DNA of 5,363 nucleotides from Bryobacteraceae bacterium (GTDB lineage Bacteria; Acidobacteriota; Terriglobia; Bryobacterales; Bryobacteraceae). A program made the translations under genes and the position numbers. The notes beneath the pieces are model-generated. The model was given only the letters and a program-made list of their open reading frames with translations, was not told the origin of the DNA and made no database searches. This document shows, piece by piece, positions 4,871 to 5,363 of the stretch. The stretch is from contig JASHSD010000447.1 in assembly GCA_030036985.1 (NCBI GenBank), positions 1-5,363 on the forward strand, written 5' to 3'. Numbering within the stretch: the stretch's first letter is position 1; each line of letters begins with the position of its first letter.

Positions 4871-5363
4871 AACAGGCTTCGTACAATACAGCCTTGCGGA
4901 AGATCGCCGTCGTTACCACGTCCCGCGCCGAATACAGCCTTCTTTACTGGCCCTTGCGCGACCTAGCCGCGCATCCGGACCTCGACCTCAAAATTATCGC
5001 CCTCGGCCCGCATCTTTCGCCCGAATTCGGCTGCACCGCGCGTGAGATCGAAGAGGACGGATTCACCATCGACGCACGCATCGAATGCCTGTTGAGCTCC
5101 GATACCGATGTCGGGATGGCGAAGACGATCGGCGTCGCGACCCTGGGTCTCGCGGACTGCCTCGGACAAATGCGGCCCGACATCCTGGTTCTTACCGCCG
5201 ACCGGTATGAAATGCTTGCGCCGGCCTCGGTCGCCACGGCCTTGCGCATCCCGATCGCGCACATCGAGGGCGGCGAAATCAGCGAAGGCGCCATCGACAA
5301 CGCCATTCGTCACGCGCTGACGAAACTCAGCCACATCCACTTCACCTCGACGGAAGCGGCGCG
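4867..5363 (+). CDS. neuC: UDP-N-acetylglucosamine 2-epimerase (hydrolysing), NeuC-type, 3'-truncated
   Basis: The visible 165 codons match the N-terminal Rossmann-like domain of NeuC/LegG-type enzymes, which convert UDP-GlcNAc (or a related UDP-sugar) to free ManNAc (or its derivative) and UDP for nonulosonic acid (sialic/legionaminic-like) synthesis. Landmarks are KIAVVTTSRAEYSLLYWPLR at 12-31, RPDILVLTADRYEML at 103-117, IPIAHIEGGEISEGAIDNAI at 128-147 and RHALTKLSHIHFTSTE at 148-163. The DRYEM and HIxGGE..EGAID.AIRHA.TK motifs separate it from the non-hydrolysing WecB group. GTG at 4867 is chosen because it is the only start codon between an in-frame TGA at 4834-4836 and the conserved region other than TTG at 4894, and because it overlaps the stop of an upstream mini-ORF. 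TTG at 4894 would give a family-like 'MRKIAVVTTSRAEY' beginning but has no Shine-Dalgarno. The rest of the gene is beyond the right edge. Confidence 0.9.
   Translation, partial: MKQASYNTALRKIAVVTTSRAEYSLLYWPLRDLAAHPDLDLKIIALGPHLSPEFGCTAREIEEDGFTIDARIECLLSSDTDVGMAKTIGVATLGLADCLGQMRPDILVLTADRYEMLAPASVATALRIPIAHIEGGEISEGAIDNAIRHALTKLSHIHFTSTEAA

Noticed and set aside
4944..5340. Minus-strand ORFs of 120 and 125 codons opposite neuC, and a 70-codon plus-strand ORF
   Set aside because: The plus-strand GTG frame shows continuous NeuC motifs; these are shadows.
1..5363. tRNA, rRNA, CRISPR arrays, insertion-sequence transposases, riboswitches
   Set aside because: Nothing seen: no clover-leaf or T-loop GGTTCRANYC pattern, no regularly spaced direct repeats and no transposase ORF.

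Overview
The window looks like the chromosome of a GC-rich soil bacterium, most probably an acidobacterium of the Solibacter/Bryobacter type. The main pointers are a TIGR03435/DUF3738 'soil-associated' protein, a PadR-led operon with a membrane protein that begins with an acidobacterial permease-prefix-like segment, and a long palindromic intergenic element. This placement rests on remembered family distributions, not on a search.

Layout. (1) Positions 1-1001, plus strand: the 3' part of a circularly permuted ATP-grasp-type protein, cut by the left edge. (2) 1002-1112: a short convergent intergenic region full of palindromes, including a long imperfect hairpin. (3) 1113-2610, minus strand: a tight three-gene operon of a PadR repressor, a polytopic membrane protein and a small stand-alone protein resembling only the N-terminal membrane/periplasmic part of FtsH. 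A very good sigma-70-type promoter with an overlapping 7-bp dyad lies just upstream. (4) 2719-3465, plus strand: an exported TIGR03435 protein, divergent from padR. (5) 3467-4718, minus strand: pcaH and pcaG, the beta and alpha subunits of protocatechuate 3,4-dioxygenase, with a 1-nt gap between the two cistrons; pcaG meets the TIGR03435 gene tail to tail, also with 1 nt between stops. (6) 4719-4866: a divergent intergenic region with an 8-bp inverted repeat and a strong Shine-Dalgarno that leads into a possible 20-codon leader ORF. (7) 4867-end, plus strand: the 5' part of a NeuC-type UDP-GlcNAc 2-epimerase, starting at GTG and cut by the right edge.

How the genes relate. pcaHG form one heterodimeric ring-cleaving enzyme for aromatic breakdown via the beta-ketoadipate route; no other pca genes are visible. 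The PadR operon appears to be a self-contained, autoregulated membrane module, and its orphan FtsH-like protein is the least conventional item here. The ATP-grasp, TIGR03435 and NeuC genes have no clear functional link to their neighbours inside this window.
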